DNA from: Oscillatoriophycideae cyanobacterium NC_groundwater_1537_Pr4_S-0.65um_50_18
GTDB lineage: Bacteria > Cyanobacteriota > Cyanobacteriia > Elainellales > Elainellaceae
Direction of reading: 5' to 3'
Length of the DNA stretch: 64,000 bases
Assembly: GCA_016208305.1 (NCBI GenBank)
Contig: JACQYI010000036.1
Span: 62,001-126,000 of the forward strand
The translations under genes were made by a program, and so were the position numbers. Shown here piece by piece: positions 19,954-29,295 of the stretch. The number at the start of each line of letters is the position of its first letter. Position 1 is the first letter of the stretch. The notes beneath the pieces were generated by a model. The model searched no databases and had not been told where the DNA came from. It worked only from the letters and a program-made list of their open reading frames with translations.

Positions 19954-20150
19954 AGGGCCAAAGCTAGACTGGGAGCCGATCGCCCGCTCAAGCACTCTGA
20001 TTTCTTGGCCTGTGCAACTGCACTAAAACAGCGGTTTAGGATCGATCGGGCGGGTGAACCGGAGCTGAGAGGAACCTGCTACAACAGGATAGTAATTTGA
20101 ATCGATAGAGGTTTTAACGACTTCAGGTTCAGTCTATCTCAGCGCAATTG

Positions 20151-21962
20151 ATGCAGAAATTTCGACGATTTTGGCAGTGGCTCATCCTCGGTGTCTTGGC
20201 GTTTGGGTTAACCGCCGCTCCTGCCCTGGGTCAACTGGGGCCAATGAGCCAACTGACATTGCCCAGCATACAGCCTAGCGCCATTAAACTGCCGCGAGGT
20301 GTTGAACGCAGTGGAACGATCGAAACGGCTCCGGTAAATTTTGAAAACAAAATTTTGTTTCGGATTGCGGCTCCGACGGTGTTTAACCGAGAGGAACCCA
20401 AGGGTCAAACGCTAGTTGAGGTCAGAGCCGAACAGATCGAAGCCAACTTGCAGCGCATCATTTCAGTTGATCCGGCCTGGAATGCTGGAGCGGCTCGCTC
20501 TTACAATACGCTGTTTGACCCAGAAAGTTTGCAGGTACAGGCTGCAACGCTCAACAAACAGTCCATTTTGCTGGCGATCGATGCCTACCGATCGCAGCCT
20601 CAAGGTCTGCTCACCGTCACCGATGCCGATGCCCGCTACTATCGTCTGACGATCCCTGAACTGACGCAGCGTTGGCAGCAACAGCTCGAAGCCGAATTAA
20701 CCCAGGCGCTAGAGCGGCGACTGCCTTCTGCCTTTGCCCGCCAAACCAACCGGGCAATTCAGATCGGGGTGAGCGGCGTGGTCGCCAGTCTGCTGCTGCT
20801 GCTGCTGCAACACTTTCTGACGCTGCGCGATCGGGCACTACAAGAACGGCAAAAAAACAAACAAACAGACTGGATTACGCGAGCGATCGCCAACCCCAAT
20901 ACAGCCCCCAGCCTGGAAGCCTCTAGCCGTCTCCACTTTTTTGTTACATTGCAGAATCAGTTTACGCTGGAGCGCCGCCGAGGGCTGATCGCCTTCCTAT
21001 CGTGGCTGTCTTTTTGGTTGCAGGTGCTGATCTGGCTAGGGGGGCTGGTGTGGATTTTATATCTGTTTCCCAACACCGCAAGGTGGGCTGAGGCGATTTG
21101 GTCTACTCCAGCAGCGCTGGTGCTGATTTGGTTTGGCATGGGGTTAGCCAACCGCTTAGGGGATTTGTTGGTCACCCGCTTCTCGCAGGCTTGGGAGAAC
21201 AGCGAATTCTTTTTGTTTGAAGACAATCGCCGCCGCGATCTGCGGATCTCGACGATCGTGCGATCGACCAAGGGGCTAAAAACCTTTCTGGTCTATGCTG
21301 TGGGCCTGGGCTGGGCACTCAGCGTGCTGGGCGCACCGACCAGTTCGGTCTTAACCTTTGGTGCCGTTGCAGCTTTGGCCATTTCGCTGGCGGCACAGGG
21401 CTTGATTAAGGATCTGGTCAACGGCTTCTTGATTTTGTGCGAAGACCAATATGCGATCGGAGACTGGATTGCCGTCGGCACTGTTGATGGTTTGGTGGAA
21501 AACATGAACCTGCGGATTACCCAGATTCGCACCACCGAAGGACGGCTGATCACCATTCCCAACAGCCTGATCTCTCAGGTAGAAAACCTGACGCGATCCT
21601 GGTCGCGGGTCGATTTTCGGGTCAGCGTTGCCTACCGTACAGATGTGAAACTGGCGTTGTCTGTGGTGAGGCAAGTCGCGCAACACCTCTATGACGACCC
21701 TGAATGGCAACCGCTGCTGCTAGAGCTACCCAAGGTGTTGGGCATAGAAACCCTATCTCATGAAGGCATGAGCATTCGGGTCTGGATTGACACTAAACCC
21801 TTGCAGCAATGGATCGTGGCGCGAGAATTTCGGTTACGGCTGCGGCTAGCCTTTGAGGAATATGATATTGAGATTGGTGCCCCGCAACAGGTTCTGTGGC
21901 GGGGCAAAACACCGAATGGTGTAGAGGCTGAGGATGGAGTGACAGGCAACGGGCGATCGTGA
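20151..21962 (+). CDS. Mechanosensitive ion channel, MscS family
   Basis: MscS channels open under membrane tension and release solutes during osmotic downshock. The 603-residue protein has a signal peptide (cleavage near ALG-Q, residue 28), a periplasmic region to about 190, then several membrane helices, and the MscS core: pore helix region FGAVAALAISLAAQGLIKDLVNG, the beta domain (YAIGDWIAVGTVDGLVENMNLR, ITIPNSLISQVENLTRSW), and the C-terminal alpha/beta domain. Two start codons lie together (TTG 20148, ATG 20151); I chose the ATG. The long periplasmic N-terminus is typical of larger cyanobacterial MscS proteins. Confidence 0.92.
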   Translation: MQKFRRFWQWLILGVLAFGLTAAPALGQLGPMSQLTLPSIQPSAIKLPRGVERSGTIETAPVNFENKILFRIAAPTVFNREEPKGQTLVEVRAEQIEANLQRIISVDPAWNAGAARSYNTLFDPESLQVQAATLNKQSILLAIDAYRSQPQGLLTVTDADARYYRLTIPELTQRWQQQLEAELTQALERRLPSAFARQTNRAIQIGVSGVVASLLLLLLQHFLTLRDRALQERQKNKQTDWITRAIANPNTAPSLEASSRLHFFVTLQNQFTLERRRGLIAFLSWLSFWLQVLIWLGGLVWILYLFPNTARWAEAIWSTPAALVLIWFGMGLANRLGDLLVTRFSQAWENSEFFLFEDNRRRDLRISTIVRSTKGLKTFLVYAVGLGWALSVLGAPTSSVLTFGAVAALAISLAAQGLIKDLVNGFLILCEDQYAIGDWIAVGTVDGLVENMNLRITQIRTTEGRLITIPNSLISQVENLTRSWSRVDFRVSVAYRTDVKLALSVVRQVAQHLYDDPEWQPLLLELPKVLGIETLSHEGMSIRVWIDTKPLQQWIVAREFRLRLRLAFEEYDIEIGAPQQVLWRGKTPNGVEAEDGVTGNGRS

Positions 21963-22288
21963 GCCTGTCCAATAAATCTCTTGCAAATGAGGGTTGATGG
22001 AGGACTACACCCCACCAACCCTCATCTAAAACTCTAATCTTTAAGAGGCCTACTACAGTGTGGGGTGGTTTGGGGTGGCGGTAATTAGGTATGCCCTTTG
22101 AGAAAGGGCGATGCCTACGGCAATGAAGAGTTGTTGGGGCGATCGCCCCAACGGCAACAGGTTGCAACAACGCTAGGCTTCACAAACCTTCCAGTACATT
22201 AAAGTACCCGTGAGGGAACTTGCGGAGCGCTATTCGCTTCTTTCATGATGGAAGCATATGGCAGCGTAAAACCTAGGGGAAAACTCGC
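21963..22288. other. Intergenic region with three hairpins
   Basis: No gene. Three inverted repeats are visible: ATGAGGGTTG/CAACCCTCAT (21988-22025), a GCCCTTT/AAAGGGC hairpin (about 22087-22117), and a perfect 20-bp palindrome centred on a HIP1 site, GTTGGGGCGATCGCCCCAAC (22133-22152). None has a T-tract. The first may still end mscS transcripts. Confidence 0.6.
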
Positions 22289-23830
22289 ATGGATCAGGAA
22301 ACCGCTAAGCAGGTCAGTCCTTTTGGCGAAGCGGACTGCGAATCTGAAATCAAGCTCTTGAAGCAAGAGTACAGCGAGTATTTCTTTTACGAAACCCGAT
22401 TCAATAGCTTAGCGCTCGATCCCAACGTCTTTCTCATTGTCGGCAGACGCGGCTCCGGCAAGACGGCGCTCTCCCAATTCTTCTCTTTTCAAAAGCAGTT
22501 ACGCAACACGATCGCCATTGATGTCGATGAGCCAGTTGCCTTTGAGCAAATGCTAGAAAAGGTATCTAAGCTGACCATGCAATCGCGGGAAGTTGCCATT
22601 CCTAGAATTGCCAAAATCTGGGACTTTCTCATTTGGTTAATCGTCTTTCGTGAGCTAAAAGACCAGGATTTGCGGATTCGGGCGGCCTGTATTTTTGGCG
22701 ATAAAAACGGCAAAGTCTCCAGCTTTATTCGCCACACCCTCAGCGCCTTGATCGATCACTTTCTCGATACCGAAGGCGATCTGCTGAGTGAATTAGAAGC
22801 CATCCTTGCTGACGAAAGAATCGCCGCAGGCAAGGCGGCTGTCTTGGAGCTGGCGCGTAAAAAGCCTGTAATTGTGGCGATCGATACGCTGGAAAACTAC
22901 GCCATCAATGACGACATCATGATGCGTACCCTGGCGGCATTGATTCAGTGCGGCTCCGAATTCAACCGCGATCATGCGCGAAACGGCGTTCACCTCAAGA
23001 TTTTTTTGATGGCAGAAGTCTTCCCCTACCTAAAGGAAGAAGTGATTCTCAACACGCTGAAATTTGTGCGGCATGAGGTCTATCTGCATTGGCGACCCAA
23101 AGATCTGATGCGCTTGATTAGCTGGCGCTTTCATCACTACCTACGGGCGATCGATCAGCTCTCAGAGGAGTCTGCCAACATCAAATGGGACGACTACAAC
23201 GAAGTCCGCGAGAAGATGTGGAATCCCTATTTTGGCAACAGCTTACGCAACGAAAGAAACCTGTCGGAGCTGTCGTTTCCCTATGTGTTGCGCCATACCC
23301 AAATGCGCCCTCGGCAGTTGATTGTGCTGTGCAATACGATCGCTGCCCGTGCCTTTAGAGACAAGACCTTTCCGACCTTTCAGCCTGAAACGATCGTCAA
23401 AGCAGTTGCCGAAGGAGAATGCGCCCTGGCTGAGGAAGTCTTGAACTCCTACAGCTCGGTTTACCCCAAGGTCGGCAGAATTGTGGAAGCGCTGTCGGGT
23501 TTGCCGATGATCTTTAAGGGAAATGAACTAGACAAACGAGCACCGCTCACCGCCTCAGAGTGGCCGCATGGCGAATATTCGCCGCTGGCGTTTCGGCAGC
23601 TTGTGGCTGAGCTGGGCATCATTGGCCGCGTGCGCCATATTGACCAAAAATCGGGCTTTGTGGAAGCAGATTTTGAATATAGCTCCAAGTCCAGATTGCC
23701 GCTGATGGTGACGGATTATTGCGTCGTGCATCCGATGTTTTATCAGCGGCTCAATGTCAGCCTCAAGCACAATCTACGGGTCTATCCCTTTCCCGAACAT
23801 GAGGAATTTAAAGAGCTGGCCTATCGCTAA
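22289..23830 (+). CDS. P-loop ATPase, Sll1717 type
   Basis: A 513-residue AAA/STAND-like P-loop ATPase. Walker A is GRRGSGKT (52-59) and Walker B is PVIVAIDTLE with D199. The central region is helical and resembles Sll1717-type proteins of cyanobacteria, and the C-terminus has a winged-helix-like segment (FRQLVAELGIIGRVRHID) suggesting DNA or protein binding. No membrane segment. The role of the family is unknown; such ATPases occur in stress and defence contexts. The gene starts with ATG after an A-rich leader and is convergent with the GIY-YIG gene, nine bases away. Confidence 0.75.
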   Translation: MDQETAKQVSPFGEADCESEIKLLKQEYSEYFFYETRFNSLALDPNVFLIVGRRGSGKTALSQFFSFQKQLRNTIAIDVDEPVAFEQMLEKVSKLTMQSREVAIPRIAKIWDFLIWLIVFRELKDQDLRIRAACIFGDKNGKVSSFIRHTLSALIDHFLDTEGDLLSELEAILADERIAAGKAAVLELARKKPVIVAIDTLENYAINDDIMMRTLAALIQCGSEFNRDHARNGVHLKIFLMAEVFPYLKEEVILNTLKFVRHEVYLHWRPKDLMRLISWRFHHYLRAIDQLSEESANIKWDDYNEVREKMWNPYFGNSLRNERNLSELSFPYVLRHTQMRPRQLIVLCNTIAARAFRDKTFPTFQPETIVKAVAEGECALAEEVLNSYSSVYPKVGRIVEALSGLPMIFKGNELDKRAPLTASEWPHGEYSPLAFRQLVAELGIIGRVRHIDQKSGFVEADFEYSSKSRLPLMVTDYCVVHPMFYQRLNVSLKHNLRVYPFPEHEEFKELAYR

Positions 23831-23839
23831 GCGCTGCGC

Positions 23840-24358
23840 CTAAAGGTTCAGTAGCCCTTTTTCTTTGAGTTTGGGGTCAAACCGAATCGGTACTTTGCTG
23901 CCGCGTGCCTCCAGCTTGGCCAAAACCTCAGTCTCGACCCGACGGGCAACTTTTTTCAGAGTTTTAATTCTGTCCATCTCATCTCCGGCAGCATAGGTGG
24001 CTTGCTCCTCCGCCGTCATCGTCAGCTTGGCATCGATCGGCTGATTCCATTCCGCTTCGGCGGCAGCATTGCCCACCGGAGTCTCGCCGTTTTCTGCAAT
24101 CCAGGCGGCACGCATTTCTTCTAGCACCGTACGGCTGGGGCGATCGATCGTCTGCACCTTCATCCAGTAGCAGTTGTGAGGTTGCCGCACCAAATGCTGC
24201 TTCAGGCTGACCGACACATCACGAGAATAGCCAATAAACTGGAGGGTCTTTGCGGAGTCAAAAATGGCGTAGACTCCCACCTTGCCATCAAACTCAGCGG
24301 TCATTTGTCCCTCTGCGTCGAGGTAGGGAAGATAGTCTAGATCGGCAAGGCGAGTCAT
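23840..24358 (-). CDS. GIY-YIG nuclease-fold protein
   Basis: The start ATG at 24358 gives 172 residues; an upstream TTG at 24406 would add 16. Residues 20-110 carry a GIY-YIG-like core: VGVYAIFD (GIY equivalent, about 27-34) and FIGYSRDV (YIG equivalent, 41-48, with the conserved arginine). The remainder is helical, with a basic tail (DPKLKEKGLLNL). GIY-YIG domains cut DNA, but some plant and cyanobacterial members have unknown roles. The gene directly follows the 112-residue gene on the same strand and likely shares its transcript. Confidence 0.75.
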   Translation of the reverse strand: MTRLADLDYLPYLDAEGQMTAEFDGKVGVYAIFDSAKTLQFIGYSRDVSVSLKQHLVRQPHNCYWMKVQTIDRPSRTVLEEMRAAWIAENGETPVGNAAAEAEWNQPIDAKLTMTAEEQATYAAGDEMDRIKTLKKVARRVETEVLAKLEARGSKVPIRFDPKLKEKGLLNL

Positions 24359-24406
24359 GGGCAAGAAACGTGAGGATTGGGCAGTGCTGAAAACTATCCG
24401 AGACAA

Positions 24407-24745
24407 TTAGCGCTTGCGGTAAATGGCGCAGAGGCGGCTGGGCTGAAACACCTTGGCTTTGAACATAAAGTTGGGCGGCACGTTGATAATCACATAGTCT
24501 GGCGAGTTGTGATAAGCCTCATATTCTGCGGGCATGCCTTTTGGGGTGGCCGGGGTGTAAGGAATTGGCTGAAACAGCAGTTCGGTAAACTCTAGCTCAA
24601 TAGGCTCTGGGCGATCGCCTCCCAACTGGGTAGCTACTTGCGCCAAAAATCCGGGGTGGCTGAGCAAGCCAAATAGGGTGGCCTGAGCTTCCGACTCCAG
24701 GGTAAAGCGGCTGTCATACTGATCGACAATTTTGATTTGAGTCAT
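24407..24745 (-). CDS. Hypothetical protein upstream of GIY-YIG gene
   Basis: A soluble 112-residue protein with ATG start at 24745. The sequence MTQIKIVDQYDSRFTLESEAQ, a Pro-rich middle (PYTPATPKGMPAEYEAYHN) and a basic end (SRLCAIYRKR) match nothing I know. It forms a probable operon with the GIY-YIG gene, whose reading frame opens right after its TAA. Confidence 0.6.
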   Translation of the reverse strand: MTQIKIVDQYDSRFTLESEAQATLFGLLSHPGFLAQVATQLGGDRPEPIELEFTELLFQPIPYTPATPKGMPAEYEAYHNSPDYVIINVPPNFMFKAKVFQPSRLCAIYRKR

Positions 24746-24755
24746 GGTTGATGTA

Positions 24756-25008
24756 AGAGGATGGTTGAAAAGTCCAACTATGGGTAACGAAACGTTTCAG
24801 ATCCCCCTAAATCCCCGCGCGATTGCGCCGCTGCGCTGGAAAAAAGGGAGACTTTGAGTCCGGCTCCCCCTTTTTAAGGGCAGTAGGGGGGATCAAACCC
24901 AGCTGGCTCTGCATTAGAGAAATTGTGTGTACCCCGTAGTTTTTAAGGAGGGTAGGGAGGATCAACAGGTGCCTAAAATCGCAGCCGACCCCTTTTCAAC
25001 CATCCTCT
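24756..25008. mobile_element. MITE-like element, copy 1
   Basis: A 253-bp non-coding element bounded by perfect 17-bp inverted repeats, AGAGGATGGTTGAAAAG and its complement. The inside contains the recurring motifs GATCCCCCTAAATCCCC, ACTTTGAGTCCGG and CCCCCTTTTTAAGGG. It is in opposite orientation to the copies at 32847 and 38193 and, compared with copy 2, carries two extra internal modules. No transposase is encoded. Confidence 0.85.
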
Positions 25009-25060
25009 AAAACACAGCTGATTTCAGACCTGAAGAGCGATCCTGATCCTTGGCAATTCT

Positions 25061-26005
25061 CTACAGAAAAAAGTTCAGGACAAAGCCCAGACTAAGGAGC
25101 AAGCCACTCCAAAAATGCAGCGCCACAGCAATGAACTTACAGTCCTTCACCGCATCCGGCTGATCGTGGTTGGCTAGCACATGCCGACAGAGCTTCAGCG
25201 CAGAGGGCAGACTGGCAAAAATCATCAATGTCCAGATGGGGAAATGGCCGATCGCCACGCCGATAACTGTCAACGCATAAAGACTGCCGCAGATCCAGGG
25301 CAAGAGCTGAGCGCCGCGCAGAGTACCCATCCGCACAATGGGCGATCGCTTGCCTGCCTTCAGATCATCCTCAACCTGATGAAAATGAGAGCAGAGCAAA
25401 ATCAGGCTGGTGCTGCACCCCAAAATCACTGAGGCCAGCAGCGCTGTCACCGACCAGGACTGAGCTTGACTGTAGTAAGCCGCAGACACGGCCAAAGGGC
25501 CAAAGCTGAAGAAACAGAGGATTTCGCCTAACCCCTGATAGCCTAACCGAAAAGGCGGCCCCTGGTAGAGGTAGCCCAAGCCGCAGCAGAGCAAAATCAG
25601 CAGCAGGATGGTGGGATCTTGTTGAATGTAGGCGATCGCTACAATTCCAGCAATCCCCGTTACCAGAAAGAGGCTCCCTAACCAAAATACCAGCGTTTTG
25701 TTTCCGGTAAGGTTCACCACAGAGTGATGTTTGTTGTGGTCAATGCCCGTTTCTGAATCAAACAAATCGTTGTGGAGGTTTTCCCAACCCAAAATCAAAA
25801 CAGCTGCAACCAAAAAAATGCCAAAGATGTCCCAGCGCAGTGTCTGCGTTTTGGCATAGGCCACGGCTGTACCCAGCGCAATGGGCATAATGGCAACGCT
25901 ATACATGGGAGGCTTGATGGCCGCCATCCACAGCTTGCGTTTGTCGGGCAAAAGGGCAGGGGAATGAATCGCCGGATCGGAATACTGCACTGAATCGATC
26001 GTCAT
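25061..26005 (-). CDS. menA: 2-carboxy-1,4-naphthoquinone phytyltransferase
   Basis: MenA attaches the phytyl chain in phylloquinone (vitamin K1) synthesis, giving the photosystem I electron carrier. The 314-residue membrane protein belongs to the UbiA prenyltransferase family, with eight or nine hydrophobic segments and the diphosphate-binding motif NDLFD (79-83) in ENLHNDLFDSETGIDH, followed by HHSVVNLTGNK. The second acidic motif appears as HFHQVEDDLKAGKRS. Size and motifs match cyanobacterial MenA. The gene stands alone, just downstream of MITE copy 1 in the map. Confidence 0.92.
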   Translation of the reverse strand: MTIDSVQYSDPAIHSPALLPDKRKLWMAAIKPPMYSVAIMPIALGTAVAYAKTQTLRWDIFGIFLVAAVLILGWENLHNDLFDSETGIDHNKHHSVVNLTGNKTLVFWLGSLFLVTGIAGIVAIAYIQQDPTILLLILLCCGLGYLYQGPPFRLGYQGLGEILCFFSFGPLAVSAAYYSQAQSWSVTALLASVILGCSTSLILLCSHFHQVEDDLKAGKRSPIVRMGTLRGAQLLPWICGSLYALTVIGVAIGHFPIWTLMIFASLPSALKLCRHVLANHDQPDAVKDCKFIAVALHFWSGLLLSLGFVLNFFL

Positions 26006-26250
26006 AGAAATTCCTTAAACGCCTCTCTGGGCTGCGTTTGCAGTTATAGCCGTACTTTGTGCGAGGATAGGGACATTTCGATAGGACACGAAGCGCCCAC
26101 AAAAATGGCCTCAACCTGATAAGCACAGCTATAGAAGACTGCTGAGAATGGCAGCCATCATTATAGAGTGCAGTCGCTACGTTCCGCGCAGCAAAGGGTT
26201 GAAGCGAAATGATCTGTTAAATTTCTGCCAAATTCCCGCTAGATTTCTGC

Positions 26251-26277
26251 TTAGAGAGGCGCAAAGCGCCTCTCTAA
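26251..26277 (-). terminator. Hairpin after the proline catabolism gene
   Basis: Perfect 12-bp stem TTAGAGAGGCGC with loop AAA, six bases after the minus-strand stop at 26284. No long T-run follows on the minus strand, yet position and stability suggest a 3' end signal. Confidence 0.6.
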
Positions 26278-26283
26278 AATGTC

Positions 26284-29200
26284 TTAATCTGCTCCTTCGA
26301 TCGGGGCAAAGCCCTGCCGCTGAATGTTCTCCGTCACCGTGCGGGGTTCAAGGAATTGCAGCAGGTAGTCTGGCCCCCCGGCCTTAGAGCCAACGCCCGA
26401 CAGCTTGAAGCCACCAAACGGCTGCCGAGACACGATCGCCCCCGTCGTGCTGCGGTTGATATACAGATTGCCCACCTCAAACTCATCCTGGGCTTTCTGG
26501 ATGTGGGAAGGGGTGCGGGAGTAGAGTCCACCTGTGAGGGCGTAGTTGGTGCCGTTGGCGATCGTCACAGCCTCATCAAAGTTTTGGGCTTTGATTACCG
26601 CCAGCACAGGGCCAAAGATTTCCTCTTGGGCGAGTTTTGCTGTCGGAGTCACCTCTGTAAAGATCACCGGGCCGACAAAATAGCCGGAGTCGGGCGCAGG
26701 CATTTCCAAGGCCAGGGTCGCTTCTTCCTTGCCTTTGGCGATGTAGGCTTGGATGCGGTTCTGGGCGGCAGCATCGATCACCGGGCCAACCTGCGTACTG
26801 GGGTTTTCGGCAAGGCCGACGTTGAGCGATCGCGTCGCCTCTACCAATCGGGCGACAAAGGCATCATAGATAGGTGCCAGCACAATTACCCGCGAGCAGG
26901 CCGAGCATTTCTGGCCGCTATAGCCAAAGGCAGAATACACCACCCCTTGTACCGCCTGATCTAGGTCAGCACTCTCGTCCACGATGATGGCATTTTTGCC
27001 TCCCATCTCGGCAATCACGCGCTTTAGGTGCTTCTGTCCGGGCTGAACTTCGGCGGCCTCGCGATAGATCTGGCAGCCCACCTCTTGCGAACCCGTAAAG
27101 GTAATCATATGTACCTCCGGATGCTTCACCATATGGGCACCGACGGTAGATCCTTTGCCCGGAACGAACTGGAACACGCCCTGAGGCACTCCCGCCTCCA
27201 CCAAAATTTCCGCCAGCTTGGCGGCAATCACTGAAGACGTTTCAGCAGGCTTGAGCAAGGTACAGTTACCTGCCACCAGAGAAGCGACCGTCATGCCTGT
27301 GGGAATCGCTAAGGGAAAATTCCAGGGAGAGATGATTAGCGAAATGCCTCGCGGCTGGTAATGGTAGCGGTTGGTTTCTCCGGGCACATCGTAATGGACA
27401 CCCTGCTCCAGGCGCTCCATTTCATCGGCGTAGTAGTGGCAAAAGTCGATCGCTTCTGAAATCTCAGGGTCAGCTTGTCCGATCGCCTTCCCGGTTTCCA
27501 GCACCATCCAGGCACAGAGTTCGGCTCGCCGCTGCTCCATCAACTCACCCGCTTTGCGAATAATTCTGGCTCGCTCTTTGGCAGGGGTGCGCTTCCAGCC
27601 CGGAAAGGCCGCTTTGGCAGCCTGGATAGCCTGCTCGGCTTGCTCGACGCTCAGCAGTCCCACTTGACCCACTACCTCACTGGGATTGGAGGGGTTGACT
27701 GAGTTGGTCAGCTTGATGGTATTGACCGACTCGCCATTCACCAGCGGCAGATAGGTTTTGCCGAACTGGGCGCGAACCGATTGCAGTGCCGCAAAGATGC
27801 GATCGCGTTCTTCAACATGGGCGAAGTCGGTGTCGGCGGCATTGAGGAAGGGGGAGTGGGTGGGAGTGGGTGGAAGTGGGGGAGTGGGGGTCTGTGGTGC
27901 TGCGTCTAAGAATTGGGGGGCAGCTAGAAGTTCTTCTACGGGGCGCTCCTCTAGGTTTTGCCGTAGGAAAGAGCTGTTGGCTGTGTTTTCGAGCAGACGA
28001 CGAATCAGGTAGGCCATGCCCGGAATCAGATCGCCATAGGGACAGTAGATCCGCACGCGGAAGCCTTGATCGACTAGGGCTTTGGCTAGCTTATCAGCCA
28101 TGCCGTACAGCACTTGTAGCTCAATGCGACGACGGGGAATATTTAGCTCTTTGGCAATGGCGATCGCATGGGCTTGCGATCTGACGTTATGGCTGCCGAT
28201 CGCCGCATGCAGATAGTCATGGTTTTCCAACAACATCCGCGTCATCTTCTCGAAGGTGACATCGGTAGAGGGCTTATGGGAGAACACGGGCTGCGGCCAG
28301 TCGTGCTGAGCGGCTTTGATGGTTTCCTGATCCCAGTACGCTCCTTTTACTAGACGGATCGTGATCGGGTTGCCGCGACGCTTAGCCCAGTCAATCCAGC
28401 TCTGCAAGTCTTGCTCAGCGTCGCGCAGGTAGGCTTGCAGCGTCACGCCCAGGTCGGTGCGATCGCGAAATTCCTCTTCCAGCAAGATTTTCTGGAGAAT
28501 GGAGATGGTCAAATCCTTATAGGCATACTGCTCCATGTCAAAGTGAACAGCAGCTCCTAATTCTTTGGCGCGGCGCAGGAGGGTGCGGATGCGATCGCTG
28601 ACTTTGGCTTCGCTGCCTGCCGCATCAAGCGGATCAAACTGCGAGTAGAAGGCGGTGAGCTTGACAGAAACCTGGACTTTGGATAGCGGCTGTCCGTCTG
28701 CCACGTCGATTTGCTCCACCGTCGGCCAGCGCTTTGCTGCCTCGGTGAGCTGTTCCATCATCTCTAAGTAGCGATCGAGATAGGACTGCGCCTCAATCTC
28801 AGTAATCACGGCCTCCCCCAGCAAATCTACCGTAAAGGCGGTTTTGTTTTTGCGGAGTTGTTCGATGGTCTTGATCGCCTGCTGGATGGTTTCGCCCGAA
28901 ATATATTTACGGGCTAATGTTTCTACTGCGCCCGATACGGTAGTGGCTGCCACCTGTCCGGGTAGCGATTCAGGGCTGGCAAAGCTGAGCATCCCCTTAA
29001 GCTGGCTGGGCAACTCAACAGTGGGATCGCCCAAATACTCTTGCATATGGCTGGCGATTTCGGCTTTGCTATGCAGCGCGGGCAAACAGTCAATGAAGCG
29101 AAAAAGCTGCACCCGCAAACCCGGATTGCTCATGGCAAAGCCCAATAGCTTGTCATCCCATCGCATCTGGTCGCGCATTTGAGCAAACAGCGATCGATTT

Positions 29201-29295
29201 TCTCGGGTTGCAGACAGGAGCGCACGGGCGATCGCTTGAGTTTGGCTCTCGTATCGAGCCTCAGAATATTGAGTTTCAGAAATCTGTGTCACCAC
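26284..29295 (-). CDS. putA: Bifunctional proline dehydrogenase/P5C dehydrogenase
   Basis: This 1003-residue enzyme oxidises proline to glutamate. The N-terminal half is an FAD-dependent proline dehydrogenase TIM barrel (about 120-470; VKLTAFYSQFDP, VRLVKGAYWD, SHNVRS, IYCPYGDL). A low-complexity Pro/Thr linker (about 480-500) joins it to the P5C dehydrogenase half (about 520-990) with VASLVAGNCTLLKPAE, EMGGKNAIIVDE and the catalytic cysteine in SGQKCSACSRV. No N-terminal DNA-binding ribbon-helix-helix is seen, so it is not an autorepressor. The start is GTG; two GTGs are adjacent. Some databases call this type pruA or rocA. Confidence 0.95.
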   Translation of the reverse strand: MVTQISETQYSEARYESQTQAIARALLSATRENRSLFAQMRDQMRWDDKLLGFAMSNPGLRVQLFRFIDCLPALHSKAEIASHMQEYLGDPTVELPSQLKGMLSFASPESLPGQVAATTVSGAVETLARKYISGETIQQAIKTIEQLRKNKTAFTVDLLGEAVITEIEAQSYLDRYLEMMEQLTEAAKRWPTVEQIDVADGQPLSKVQVSVKLTAFYSQFDPLDAAGSEAKVSDRIRTLLRRAKELGAAVHFDMEQYAYKDLTISILQKILLEEEFRDRTDLGVTLQAYLRDAEQDLQSWIDWAKRRGNPITIRLVKGAYWDQETIKAAQHDWPQPVFSHKPSTDVTFEKMTRMLLENHDYLHAAIGSHNVRSQAHAIAIAKELNIPRRRIELQVLYGMADKLAKALVDQGFRVRIYCPYGDLIPGMAYLIRRLLENTANSSFLRQNLEERPVEELLAAPQFLDAAPQTPTPPLPPTPTHSPFLNAADTDFAHVEERDRIFAALQSVRAQFGKTYLPLVNGESVNTIKLTNSVNPSNPSEVVGQVGLLSVEQAEQAIQAAKAAFPGWKRTPAKERARIIRKAGELMEQRRAELCAWMVLETGKAIGQADPEISEAIDFCHYYADEMERLEQGVHYDVPGETNRYHYQPRGISLIISPWNFPLAIPTGMTVASLVAGNCTLLKPAETSSVIAAKLAEILVEAGVPQGVFQFVPGKGSTVGAHMVKHPEVHMITFTGSQEVGCQIYREAAEVQPGQKHLKRVIAEMGGKNAIIVDESADLDQAVQGVVYSAFGYSGQKCSACSRVIVLAPIYDAFVARLVEATRSLNVGLAENPSTQVGPVIDAAAQNRIQAYIAKGKEEATLALEMPAPDSGYFVGPVIFTEVTPTAKLAQEEIFGPVLAVIKAQNFDEAVTIANGTNYALTGGLYSRTPSHIQKAQDEFEVGNLYINRSTTGAIVSRQPFGGFKLSGVGSKAGGPDYLLQFLEPRTVTENIQRQGFAPIEGAD
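27843..27891. repeat. G-rich heptamer-like repeat inside putA
   Basis: GGAGTGGG-type units repeat about six times. On the coding strand they specify the Pro/Thr-rich linker between the two enzyme domains. The pattern resembles the short tandemly repeated sequences described in cyanobacteria. Confidence 0.65.

Noticed and set aside
19909-20100. 63-codon frame after the tmRNA
   Set aside because: Its beginning is the tmRNA terminator hairpin; no ribosome binding site or known motif.
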